Source: Lactarius indigo
Taxonomy: Eukaryota > Basidiomycota > Agaricomycetes > Russulales > Russulaceae
NCBI GenBank assembly: GCA_025766275.1
Contig: JAFKAC010000056.1
Span: 186,001-250,000, forward strand
DNA length: 64,000 nt
Direction: 5' to 3'
Within the stretch, counting starts at the first letter, position 1; each line of letters begins with the position of its first letter. The translations under genes were made by a program, and so were the position numbers. The notes under the pieces are model-generated. The model searched no databases and was not told where the DNA came from. It was given only the letters and a program-made list of their open reading frames with translations. Positions 1-8,886 of this stretch are shown here, one piece after another.

Positions 1-1
1 C

Positions 2-3000
2 TTCCCATTCGGGTTCACCGTCTATAAGTTCCGGGGGGGGGTGCACTTCCTTTTTATCGTTCATGATGGTTTCCTGATATGGGACGAGTAGTCCCGCGTG
101 AACGACGTCGTGTATCTTCCAATGAGCGGGAAGCTGAAGTCGATAAGCCATGTCGGATACTCGTTGCGTGATTAAGAAGGGGCCATATCGTCGAGGAGAC
201 AGTTTGGCCGATGGGTGTGTGGTTCTGATATTTGTGGCATCTAGCCATACCTTATCGCCCAATCGATAGGGCTGATAGCGCGGCGATTCTGTGACCCATC
301 GCAGTTGCGTTGCTCTCATCGCGGTTTGTGCGTTTGCCCGTGCTTCCGTCAGCTCCGCCAGGCGTTGGTCGGCCGTGGGGGAAAGTGTCGGGGTTTTTGG
401 TTGATGGACAGTTGGCACGAAGCCCATAATCAATTCGAATGGCGTTTTTCGGGTGGTTTCCGAGGGCCAAGCGTTAGTGGCGTACTGAGCGATAGGTAGC
501 ATCGCGGCCCACTGGTCTTGTTGGTAGTTAGCGTAAATCCTTAAGTATTGCTCTAATTTTTGGTTAGTTCGTTCCGACTGTCCGTCGGTCCGTGGGTGGT
601 ACGCAGAGCTTATGTTTTGCTGTATGTTCAAGGCAGAACATAGATTCTTTGCTAGTGAAGCCGTAAAGCGGGGATCGCAATCGGATATGACCTTTTCTGG
701 CAGTCCATAATGTGGTAGGACGTGTCGGATATAGGCCTGCGCTACTTCTTCCGTACCGAATTTCTCTTTCCAGGGAATGAATATGTTGGCCTTCGAACAA
801 CCTTGATCAGTGATGGTAAGAATTGCATCGAAGCCGTGCGATTTTGGTAACTTGACGATGAAATCGAGTGCTATTACTTTGAATGGTAGAGGCGTCCCTT
901 CTGGGTAGATGGGCGATAGTGGTACGCGTGGTCGGTTTGTGAGGTTTTTACTGGCCTGACACGCGATGCATCCCTTGACGTATTCGATCACATCGTGTTT
1001 CATAGCTGGCCACCAGTAGTGTTTTTGTATGGCTGCTAATGTGTTAGATTGTCCGGGATGTCCCGCGGAGGGAAGATCATGAAATGATCGAATTACCCCC
1101 CTCCTCAAGGAGGTGTCGTCCACGATCACTAGTCTGCCGAGATAGAAGTAAAGTCCTGTGGAATCGTGGGTGAGCGGGAGGCGGATGGTCGATGCGAAAG
1201 AAGGGTGAGCACGTTGGGCGGCGCGACATTGATCGTCTAGTGTTGTAACATGGGCGAGGTTGACAAAAAGGGAAGGGGGGAGCACAGTGACGTGCTGGTT
1301 GTCGAGTTCGTCTGTGACGAGGGCAGGGTGACGGGACAGGGCATCTGCATGAAGAGTAGGCCCCGGAATGTGTCGAAGTACGATGTTGTAATCGGCGAGA
1401 ATGTTAATTAGTCGTGCGACACGACGATTGATGTTTTGGGGAGCCCAATAGTGGAGTAAATTCTGATGATCGATGAGGACCGTGATGGGGTGTTGCGCGG
1501 CAACCAGCAGATGGCGCCAATGTTCGAGACCGCGAATGAGTGCAAGTAGTTCGCGATCGTAGACATCATAGTTTCGTTCGGCTGAACTCAAGGATTGGGA
1601 GAAATAACCCACGACTTGAGGTTTCTTTCGTTCGTCTAATTGAGACAGGATGGCCCCGATAGTGTATAGGGACGCGTCCGTCTGCAATTGAAAGGGTAAC
1701 GAGATGTCGGGTTGTCGAAGAGCAGGTCGCAAGCATGCGATGCTGATGAGTGTATTTAACGCGTCTGTGCATTCAGGAGTCCATACGAAAGGGACGTCTT
1801 TTCGTAATAAGTGCGTGAGTGGACGTGCGAGTTCCGCATAACGCGGGATAAATGGGCGTTGGTAACCTAACACCCCTAGTGTGCTGCGCAGTTGTTTAAT
1901 CGTTGTGAGCGTTCGCGGCCAGTCTCGTAGTCCTGAGACTTTGTCATCGCCCATTTGAATGGTTCCATTGGCGATGGTCATGCCTAAATAGTCAATTTCG
2001 GTCCGTTCGAACGCGCACTTGGATAACTTTAGGAAGTAGCTTTCGTCTAAGAGTGTCTGTAATACTTGTTTCACAATATGTCGATGATGGTGGAAATCTG
2101 TGATGGTGGCCACGAGGATGTCATCCATATAGATGAAAAGTTCGGTCGGGTATTTGAGTAGTAAATTTCGAAAGATGCGATTCATTGCTCGCACGAATGT
2201 AGCGGGGGAATTGGTCAGTCCGAAGTACATTACCATCGGCTCGAATAATCCTCGTGGCGTTTTGAACGCAGCTTTCCACTGGTCGCCGTCGCGAATTCGG
2301 ATATTATTGTAACCCCACCGTATGTCGAACTTCGTGAACAATGTTTTGTCGGCCAGTTGATCTAGCAGATTCGAGATAAGAGGTATCGGATACGTATCTT
2401 TCAACGTGATCTGATTGAGTGGTTTGTAATCTTGCACTGGACGGAGTTTCCCGTCCTTTTTCTTGAGAAAGAAAAAGGACGACGCATAAGGTGATTTGGA
2501 TTCGCGAATATACCCCTTTTCTAAGTGTTCTTTTAAGAATTCGTCCAAATGCGTTAATTCTTTGGCGTTGAGTGGGTATATTTTGCATTTCAGTGTGGCC
2601 GGGGCGTCGGGCAAGAGGGTTATCGCGTGGTCATCTTCTCTGCTCGGTGGGAACCGGTTAGCGGCTTCTTCCGAAAAGACGGTTGCCCAGGATTCGTAAT
2701 GTTCGGGTAGTACGTCGTTTTCCTTGAGTGCCCTTTCCGCCATCTGCTGCGCGATGGTCTCGATACGAGTTATTCGCTCTACGATCATTTTTCGTGACTC
2801 TCCCTGAAGTTGGTTAGTCGACCAATTAATCTGTGGATTGGTTTCCCTAAACCAGGGATGACCGAGTATCATACGCGGCCGTCCTAGGTGGGTGACGTAT
2901 AGTAGGGTGTCGTATTGTTGCTTTCCCCACGTGATACTGACCCGGCAGGCCTTTGTGATAGTACCATGTTCGTTACGAGTTCCATCAACGTTGTACACCA

Positions 3001-4204
3001 GTCGACCATCGACGGTCGTGGTTTGGATATTGAGCGATTTGGCACATTCCTCGTCGATGAAGTTGTCCGAGGCCCCGGAGTCGAGTAATGCAGGGATCAT
3101 GGTTGTGGTATTGACAATGGGCATATCGATGGTAAGTGCGTCACTTGAAGTACTCTGAATGGCATTGATTTCCGTCGTTTCGTCCTCGTCATCTTCGTCT
3201 AGACTAGCTTCCATTAGTAGCTGAGAGATCATGTCTTTTCGCTGGGCGACAGACAATCCCAGTACGCTCGTCATTAAGGTTTCTACGGACGTTTCTTGCT
3301 TGACGGGTGTCGGTGCGGTTACGGTCACGACCTCGTTAACGCGCGCCGGCGTTCTTTTAGTCGGGCAGTTGCGAGAGAGGTGTCCGGTCTTCTTACAGCG
3401 GAAGCATAAGCCTTCTTTCCGACATCGATCCATTTCCGCAAGTTCCTGGGGTGTTCGTGTACGAGGAACGTATGTTTGTGTGGCATCCACCTCCATAGGC
3501 ACTACTTGATCGTTCTTGTTTATTGGCTTCGGTGGTCGCGTATTTTGGACTGGGATCGCGTTTGTCCTCCCGATTTGCGCGATACAGTTGGTGATCGTGC
3601 GATATCGTTGGATTTCCTCTCGGGTCGCGTCTTCCCAGTCTTGCATGGTGACGGGCATTTTACTTCGTTTGAGGCAGGACACTAATAATCCTTTGCGCAG
3701 TCCTCGACGAAATAAGTCGACTGTCCCCTTTTGGGTCAAATCCCAGTCTGCGGCTTCGGCGAGTTGTTTGAAGGTTGCGATGTACTCGTCTACTTCTTCA
3801 CCTTTCATGGTGAGTGCAGTTAGCTTGGCATAGGCGTTTTGCTGACTTAAGGTGTCTGTCCAAGCGTTTTCGAAATCGGTTACAAAGTCGGTCCATAATG
3901 TTTCGCTGGTTTCGAGAACGGGATTCGTAGGATCGTTGATTTTTTGTTCGAGCTTCTTATCCTGCGCTTGGTTCCAGCTTTCGACTGCTCGTCCCCGGAT
4001 GAGTGTGAGCGCGAGAGCCACTCGTTGGTAAGGGATGACCATTCTTTCATTTGTCCGGTTAACTCGACGGTACTGATTGAATTCGTGAAGGAATTGTCGG
4101 CTTCTATCTCGGTTCCCATCAAAGAATGCCGGTGCTGCCCCTTGTAGAGGGCCTGTGATAGTTGTCGTACTGCTGCCACTTCCTGCTCCGCTTCCGCTAG
4201 CCAT
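2..4204 (-). CDS. Gag-Pol polyprotein of element 1, partial (C-terminus outside window)
   Basis: A single uninterrupted frame of about 1401 codons from ATG 4204 to the window edge. Residue positions count from that Met. Gag leads to a CCHC zinc knuckle (C267, C270, H275, C280). A retropepsin motif DSGAS follows at about 375. Reverse transcriptase has YMDD at 692-695. RNase H starts near QTDAS (Asp about 843). Integrase has a zinc-binding HHCC (H1042, H1049, C1079, C1082) and a D,D,E core starting near D1114, with the typical SAYHPRTDGQSER block. Gag and Pol are in one frame with no stop or shift, as in Tf1-like elements, which release Gag and Pol by proteolysis. No broken catalytic motif was seen, so the product may be active. 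Confidence 0.95.
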   Translation of the reverse strand, partial: MASGSGAGSGSSTTTITGPLQGAAPAFFDGNRDRSRQFLHEFNQYRRVNRTNERMVIPYQRVALALTLIRGRAVESWNQAQDKKLEQKINDPTNPVLETSETLWTDFVTDFENAWTDTLSQQNAYAKLTALTMKGEEVDEYIATFKQLAEAADWDLTQKGTVDLFRRGLRKGLLVSCLKRSKMPVTMQDWEDATREEIQRYRTITNCIAQIGRTNAIPVQNTRPPKPINKNDQVVPMEVDATQTYVPRTRTPQELAEMDRCRKEGLCFRCKKTGHLSRNCPTKRTPARVNEVVTVTAPTPVKQETSVETLMTSVLGLSVAQRKDMISQLLMEASLDEDDEDETTEINAIQSTSSDALTIDMPIVNTTTMIPALLDSGASDNFIDEECAKSLNIQTTTVDGRLVYNVDGTRNEHGTITKACRVSITWGKQQYDTLLYVTHLGRPRMILGHPWFRETNPQINWSTNQLQGESRKMIVERITRIETIAQQMAERALKENDVLPEHYESWATVFSEEAANRFPPSREDDHAITLLPDAPATLKCKIYPLNAKELTHLDEFLKEHLEKGYIRESKSPYASSFFFLKKKDGKLRPVQDYKPLNQITLKDTYPIPLISNLLDQLADKTLFTKFDIRWGYNNIRIRDGDQWKAAFKTPRGLFEPMVMYFGLTNSPATFVRAMNRIFRNLLLKYPTELFIYMDDILVATITDFHHHRHIVKQVLQTLLDESYFLKLSKCAFERTEIDYLGMTIANGTIQMGDDKVSGLRDWPRTLTTIKQLRSTLGVLGYQRPFIPRYAELARPLTHLLRKDVPFVWTPECTDALNTLISIACLRPALRQPDISLPFQLQTDASLYTIGAILSQLDERKKPQVVGYFSQSLSSAERNYDVYDRELLALIRGLEHWRHLLVAAQHPITVLIDHQNLLHYWAPQNINRRVARLINILADYNIVLRHIPGPTLHADALSRHPALVTDELDNQHVTVLPPSLFVNLAHVTTLDDQCRAAQRAHPSFASTIRLPLTHDSTGLYFYLGRLVIVDDTSLRRGVIRSFHDLPSAGHPGQSNTLAAIQKHYWWPAMKHDVIEYVKGCIACQASKNLTNRPRVPLSPIYPEGTPLPFKVIALDFIVKLPKSHGFDAILTITDQGCSKANIFIPWKEKFGTEEVAQAYIRHVLPHYGLPEKVISDCDPRFTASLAKNLCSALNIQQNISSAYHPRTDGQSERTNQKLEQYLRIYANYQQDQWAAMLPIAQYATNAWPSETTRKTPFELIMGFVPTVHQPKTPTLSPTADQRLAELTEARANAQTAMRATQLRWVTESPRYQPYRLGDKVWLDATNIRTTHPSAKLSPRRYGPFLITQRVSDMAYRLQLPAHWKIHDVVHAGLLVPYQETIMNDKKEVHPPPELIDGEPEWE

Positions 4205-4699
4205 CGGTGTGCTAAATGGTGTAGTTGCGCTGGGTACTGGGATTAATTGGGGTGATTTCCTTTTTCCCTTTTGCTTTGCGATTTGTCGTTTATGCTCGAG
4301 CCAATTGTAGGTGGGTACGGTTCTAGTCTGCTGTCGTCGTTTTAGACCCCACAGTAGTGGTTCGTCGACACGCGCGTTCGTATATGTGTACCACCCGGTG
4401 TTTTCGAAATATACTTCGTACCACTCGTTTTCGTCTTCTGCAAATTCAACGTCCAAGGCCGGGCTGGGGTCTCGTCGTACGATGTATCCTCGCCCTGGTA
4501 TCCAGTCGATTCCTCCGGTTACGATGTCCTGTAAGTTTTGAGCGTCGCGTCTGATGACGAGTCGTTTTACTGTTGGGTCGTGGTCTGTCGGTTCTGGTTC
4601 AAAGTAGGCGTGGGTTCGATCGAGAGCCACGATGTTCACGCGCCCGTCTGGGGCTGTCCGTGCTGTTTCGGTTTGTCTGGGAACGCCTTTTCGCCTCGT
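4205..4699 (-). other. ATG-less in-frame extension upstream of element 1 gag
   Basis: The gag-pol frame stays open for about 165 further codons upstream of the first ATG, to a TGA at 4700-4702. No ATG occurs in it. The translation is protein-like, with acidic and aromatic stretches such as EDENEWYEVYFENTGWY, and it resembles in layout the N-terminal section of element 2 Gag. Either initiation is non-AUG, or a start codon was lost, or this is a splice product. This also serves as the 5' leader between primer site and gag. Confidence 0.5.
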
Positions 4700-4718
4700 T
4701 CAGCGGCAGAGTAGAATG

Positions 4719-4729
4719 GTCTACTCTTA
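4719..4729 (-). other. Primer-binding site of element 1 (self-priming type)
   Basis: The 11 nt TAAGAGTAGAC (minus strand) lie immediately after the CCGTAACA end of the LTR and are perfectly complementary to the predicted mRNA 5' end at 4917-4927. I see no TGG-type tRNA 3'-end complement here. The site is also part of a local hairpin (8-bp stem AGAGTAGA/TCTACTCT). Confidence 0.68.
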
Positions 4730-5145
4730 TGTTACGGTTCCGAGGGACCGTCCGGGTTGTCTGCGGAGCTGAGCTCAACGCGTTGGTAGAGTCGGGACTT
4801 GTTCTGCAAACAAGTCAAGCTTCGGGGATTTCTAGGCTCAACTCAGAGAGTATCGCTAGAGAGAGGGGAGAGTACGTGGTTTTCGAGGCAAGGCAAACTA
4901 GATCGGATTCAAGAACTAAGAGTAGACAAGGATTGTACTACTCGTTGTGCTATGTCTTATACTCGTACAAACTGGGGTTTTCGGGGGCCGTTTTCTACAT
5001 GCCACATCACTTATCTTTGCTACGTAGACGATTCGTGATTCGAGCACCATAAGGCGTGCTTAAGACGATACCAGAGTTCTGCAAAACTTACGGGGTTGAC
5101 CGCGCGTCGCGTGACGTGATGTCACGATGTCACGTGACCGTGACA
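4730..5145 (-). repeat. 5' LTR of element 1 (416 bp)
   Basis: Read on the minus strand it begins TGTCACGG and ends CCGTAACA, a 7/8 terminal inverted repeat that defines both ends. The outer end coincides with the point where the element-2 RNase H reading (PIGYYS) stops making sense. The inner end abuts the proposed self-priming site. A TATAAG box lies inside. A 7-bp stem hairpin occurs at 4796-4816 in the U5 part. The other LTR is outside the window, so the boundaries rest on the inverted termini and on the analogous LTR of element 2. Confidence 0.8.
4917..4961 (-). promoter_or_regulatory. Element 1 core promoter and self-primer (start of R)
   Basis: On the minus strand a TATAAG box starts at 4961. 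Exactly 34 nt downstream, at 4927, begins GTCTACTCTTA, which is the reverse complement of the 11 nt adjoining the LTR (4719-4729). In Schizosaccharomyces Tf1 the first 11 nt of the mRNA anneal to the primer-binding site and are cleaved to prime minus-strand synthesis. The spacing and complementarity here match that mechanism. The transcription start itself is inferred. Confidence 0.7.
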
Positions 5146-6914
5146 GTGGACGAGTAATAGCCGATAGGGTGTCGTTTGCCATCTGCTTTGCGTTGAAGAA
5201 GGACTGTTCCCGTGGCAAAACCCAATGCATCGACCTCTAGCTCGAATTGTTGCGTGAGGTCTGGATGCGCTAAGACCAGTTCGCTAGTAACAAGGGTTTT
5301 GAGGTCTTGGAATGCTTTTTCTTCCTCTGCGCCCCAGTGCCATTCGGTATCTTTGCGTGTAAGTCTGTTCAATGGTCGTGCTTTGGTTGCGAATCCTCGT
5401 ATAAAAGGTCGGTAAAAATTGCAGAAGCCAAGAAAAGAGTGGACGTCCTTAACCTTTGTTGGCGTAGGCCAGTCCTTGATACCCGAGATTTTGACAGGAT
5501 CCATGCGTGTCACCCCCTTTTCAAGGATTACCCCCAGGTAATCCATGCGTGGGGAATGGAACAGGCATTTTTCGAGTTTGTAATACAAATCATGCTCCGC
5601 GTATCCGCGGAGCACGTCTTTGACGGCTTCAATGTGGTCCTGTAGCGAATGGTTAAGTCCTGTTGCGATGCCGATATCGTCCATGTAAACGCGAATAACT
5701 GTGCCGCGTTTTTCGTGTTTTGCGATGATGTCCCTGAAGATGAAGTTCATCATAGTCTGGAACGTAGCCGGGGAGTTGGTTAGGCCGAAAAACATCACCG
5801 TGGGTTCAAATAAGCCGTAACGTGTCTTGAATGCTGCTTTTTCTTCATCTCCCTCTTTAATGCGTACATTGTTATACCCCCACCTAACGTCGAGCTTGGT
5901 GTAGATGTGGGCGTTGCTGAGGTCGGTGATGAGGTTGGAAATGAGGGGAAGAGGGTATTGATTGCGGATGGTAATGGCATTGATTTTTTGATAGTCTTGG
6001 ACGGGTCGTAGTTTCCCATCCTTTTTCTTAATGAAGAAAAAGGATGACGCGTAAGGGGACTTAGAGGGTCTTATATAGCCCTTTTTGAGTTGTTCGTCGA
6101 TCCATTCGCGCAATTTCTTGTCTTCTTCTTGTGTCATGGGGTATATTTTGCAATCAATTGCGTCGGCTGTCCCTGGTTTAAATTCGATGGCGTGATCCCA
6201 GGGCCTGCTGGGTGGAAACCTGTCCGATGCCTCCTCACTGAAGAGGCGTTCAAATTCGCGGTATTCAGAGGGTAACTCAGCTTTCGTAACGTATTGTTGA
6301 GCAGCTATGGCGAGATCAGTGGCAGTGGCCCTGATTCGGCATCCTTCTTCAAATTGCTGTCGTTGTTCATCGGTGATAACGCAGGAATGTACAACTTCGT
6401 AATCGTTGTCTTGAACGGCGGTTGCTGCTACCACTGGCGTCGTTTTGATGCAGGGATTGGTTGATCGAATAATGATAGGGAGCATGTCTTCATGTATAGC
6501 CGCTTGTGACCACTTGATATGCGGGTCATAAATAGCAAGCCAGGGGTAGCCTAACACGATATCTTCATTTCCAATATCCATGATGAGGAAGCGAATCTCC
6601 TTGTGAATGCCTTTAGTTTGGACATCAACATCGGTATAATGGGTGATACGCCCCGATTTATTCTCCGTATTGTCAATGTTCCATATTTTCTTTGGGATAT
6701 CAAGTAATTTGGTCCCAAGTCCCATCCTTTTTGCGAATGTTGGTTTCATGAAGCAATGGGTTGCTCCTGAGTCGACTAATGCGCGTATGTCGGCCATTGC
6801 GTAACTGGTGCGAATCGATACTGGAACTCTCATAGAACGATAGCGAGTCATGATTACACTGTTACAATTAACTGCCCTCACCCAGGCCGATGGGTTCAGG
6901 CGTCCTGAAAACCC
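5130..6914 (-). CDS. Pol of element 2 (protease, RT, start of RNase H), truncated
   Basis: The frame enters at the slippery site and is open until 5130. Codons beyond 5146 come from the LTR of element 1, so the true sequence ends at about PIGYYS. Features in order: retropepsin motif LVDSGATH; the RT N-terminal conserved block (SPYASSFFFIKKKDGKLR), fingers and palm; catalytic VYMDDIG; then RNase H starting at FELEVDALGFATG. Integrase is absent from this side. The frame also reads upstream to 6998 with an ATG, but that part overlaps gag and is not expected to be translated. No other lesion was seen in what remains. Confidence 0.9.
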   Translation of the reverse strand, partial: GFSGRLNPSAWVRAVNCNSVIMTRYRSMRVPVSIRTSYAMADIRALVDSGATHCFMKPTFAKRMGLGTKLLDIPKKIWNIDNTENKSGRITHYTDVDVQTKGIHKEIRFLIMDIGNEDIVLGYPWLAIYDPHIKWSQAAIHEDMLPIIIRSTNPCIKTTPVVAATAVQDNDYEVVHSCVITDEQRQQFEEGCRIRATATDLAIAAQQYVTKAELPSEYREFERLFSEEASDRFPPSRPWDHAIEFKPGTADAIDCKIYPMTQEEDKKLREWIDEQLKKGYIRPSKSPYASSFFFIKKKDGKLRPVQDYQKINAITIRNQYPLPLISNLITDLSNAHIYTKLDVRWGYNNVRIKEGDEEKAAFKTRYGLFEPTVMFFGLTNSPATFQTMMNFIFRDIIAKHEKRGTVIRVYMDDIGIATGLNHSLQDHIEAVKDVLRGYAEHDLYYKLEKCLFHSPRMDYLGVILEKGVTRMDPVKISGIKDWPTPTKVKDVHSFLGFCNFYRPFIRGFATKARPLNRLTRKDTEWHWGAEEEKAFQDLKTLVTSELVLAHPDLTQQFELEVDALGFATGTVLLQRKADGKRHPIGYYSSTVTVT

Positions 6915-8839
6915 TCCTTTTTCCACAACTGTTGGAGGATTATGTCTTTTACGTCGTCTGATTCTCCAGCCACTCCATTGAGCCAGTCGCTGGCGCACTG
7001 CTGAGGGGGTACTTCTTGGACCGCCCTAGTAGTGACCTCTGGTTCTTGTTGGTGATAGTCGGTGTCGATGTACCGACTGGTTGAGGCTTGGGATTGATAT
7101 CCCCCTCGTGGTTGTCTACAATCGCGGGCTAGGTGTCCGTCCTTTCCACAGTTATAACATGCGACTGGCCTTTGGTTATTACGTCCTCCTCCTCTCTGTA
7201 AAAATCCTCCTCATGGTCGGTATGGGGGACGAGGGGCGAGTATATCCTCAGCCCCTGCAAGTCGCCCTCGAATTCGGTCTGCAGAAGTGTCCATGGCGTT
7301 TGGATCTCTCAAGTTTCGTGGCTGCCATGAACTCCTTGGTGGTCCCTGCCATTGTCGTTGTTGTCGTTGCCTCCCCTGTCCTTGTCCTTGTCCAGGGGGA
7401 ACCCCTTTGTTCAACACCGCTTTGAGGTGAAGATACTGTTGTTGACGAGTGGTAGCCGCTTCTTTCCATTCGCGGTAGTTACGGGGATTGTCAAGGGTGT
7501 AGACCTTTTCGTATAGGTCTTTTGGTAGTCCGCTCGCGAATAAGTCTAACGTCTGCGGATCGTCGAGTCGATACTGAGCGTGGCGTATCAGCTGTTCGAA
7601 TTGGGTGCAATACTCATCTAGATTGCCTCCGATCATCTTGATTCCTTTTTTAAGCTCGTATTGGGCTTGTTCTTGTTCCATTGTGTTGCGGAAGCGCTGC
7701 ATAAAGCTGTGCGTGACTTCGTTCCATAGCCCTTCGCTAGTTCGGGGTATGCCAGCTTGTATTTGGCCATTAAGCCAAGTAAGCATTGCCAGCACCCATT
7801 CGCTGACGTTGACGCCTTTGATGTAAGATAGGAAAAGTAGGGCTCGTCGATAGGGTGTGGCCATTATGCCTTCGTCCGCATTCATGCCCCAGTAGACATG
7901 CCATTGAGTGAGAAACGCTTTGACTTTGGCGCGTTCCCCGTCGAATACTGTAGGTGCTTCGCCAGCTAACTTGTTACTTGGGGGAGCAATAAGACCTGCA
8001 CCTGGTAGTCCTCCTCCCGGGGGTCCTCCTCCTGGTGGTCCTCCTGGGAATCCTCCAGGGAATCCTTCGAACCCCGGCCCTCTTGACGGGGGTCCTCCTC
8101 CTCCTCCACCGGGTAGGTTACCGGGGGGTCCACCTCCTCCACTAGGGGGGTCGGCTATGTCAGGTCCGATGGCCCGATGGATTGCTACGTCATCTTCAGT
8201 CATTCGATGACCCGTGTATGGGTTGATAGGAGCTAGATTAGCTCGCGATTCTTCGGCAATGCGTCTTTGCTCTTCCAGGGCGATTTGATCCCTTGCTTCA
8301 CTGGTGAGGTATACCTCTTCTTGAGTAATGGTGGCTGTCGCCATTGCGACTGCTGGACTGCGGATGTGGATTACTTCTGGGTCGGGTTGATGAATAGTTA
8401 ACGACTCAGTTCGTTGTATAATGTGATCGCCGATAGCCCCTAGGCTTGCTTCTTCGGCTGGCGTTGTCCCTCGACTCGGTGATTGTTGACTATCAGAGGC
8501 TTCTTCTCCGCTGATTCCTTCGTTGGTGTGTTCTTGTGCTTGTCCGTCAATAGGACCGTAGTCTGCGCGGCTATTAAGCTCTCGCGCATCGATATCGCAG
8601 TTGTAATTTCTTCCCGCTGGTCGTACAATATCCCAGCGGTGATCTATGGGGTTCCAAGTAACCTCGACCCAGCAGAGATGTTCGAAGTTAAACTCAACGG
8701 GTCGGAAACGGTTAGGACCGTTGAATTCTACGAAATATCCGGTGTCTTCTCCTCTTTCTCTCCAATGAGCTGCCCCTAAGAATCTTGTTGGTACGTTGCG
8801 GTCTCCTCTTCGTTCAATATGATAGGGACGGAAAGACAT
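6896..8839 (-). CDS. Gag of element 2, with one premature TGA at 7211-7213
   Basis: Start chosen at ATG 8839 (MSFRPYH), downstream of the primer site; an earlier in-frame ATG at 8947 would lie inside the LTR. The N-terminal part (about 110 residues) is rich in Trp/Glu, then comes a long disordered stretch with Gly/Pro repeats (GGPPGG-type), then a capsid-like retrotransposon Gag region (LFASGLPKDLYEKVY). A TGA at 7211-7213 interrupts an Arg/Gly-rich segment; the same frame continues into a CCHC knuckle (CYNCGKDGHLARDC, about 7118-7159) and ends at TGA 6896-6898. The premature stop is most simply a CGA-to-TGA change. The translated part before it is 542 residues. Confidence 0.85.
6908..6914 (-). 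other. Programmed -1 frameshift heptamer (gag to pol) of element 2
   Basis: On the minus strand the heptamer G GGT TTT is in the gag frame, a perfect X XXY YYZ slippery site. Three sense codons later gag stops (TGA 6896-6898). A -1 slip here continues directly into the pol frame (SGRLNPSAWVRAV), which then stays open through protease and reverse transcriptase. I did not fold the downstream RNA. Confidence 0.75.
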
Positions 8840-8873
8840 CCACTGGTCTCTGGTCGAATACGCCACGATGAGG

Positions 8874-8884
8874 ATCTTGGTCTT
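8874..8884 (-). other. Primer-binding site of element 2 (self-priming type)
   Basis: AAGACCAAGAT on the minus strand, two nucleotides after the CGTAACA end of the LTR. It pairs perfectly over 11 nt with the inferred mRNA 5' end. No tRNA 3'-end complement is evident. Confidence 0.68.
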
Positions 8885-8886
8885 AA

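Larger units (their letters stand above)
1..5145 (-). mobile_element. Ty3/gypsy LTR retrotransposon (element 1), 5' part, nested in element 2
   Basis: Minus-strand element read from its 5' LTR (4730-5145) leftward through a primer site (4719-4729) and a single open Gag-Pol frame that runs off the left edge. Domain order Gag, zinc knuckle, protease, reverse transcriptase, RNase H, integrase is that of the Ty3/gypsy group. The C-terminal residues at the window edge (ending around ELIDGEPEWE) resemble the linker just before the chromodomain of fungal chromoviruses, so a chromodomain probably lies just outside; that is inference. The coding frame is unbroken, so the copy is young or recently active. 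It interrupts the RNase H region of element 2: the flank at 5146-5150 is GTGGA, but the matching duplication would be left of the window. Confidence 0.93.

Noticed and set aside
54..4179. Several minus- and plus-strand open frames of 60-105 codons
   Set aside because: All lie in other frames across the intact element-1 Gag-Pol frame.
4762..4816. tRNA-like stretch (D-arm-like GAGCTCAACGCGTTGGTAGA plus an anticodon-arm-like hairpin)
   Set aside because: No T-arm or matching acceptor stem, and it lies wholly inside the element-1 LTR; I treat it as LTR sequence, noted in findings only for its hairpin.
4730..4816. Alternative element-1 LTR end at TTTGCA with a half-tRNA primer site
   Set aside because: The end at 4730 gives better inverted termini (TGTCACGG/CCGTAACA) and places an 11-nt self-primer complement exactly next to the LTR, as in element 2.
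7908..8210. Pro/Gly-rich plus-strand open frame
   Set aside because: Antisense image of the Gly/Pro-rich section of element-2 Gag.
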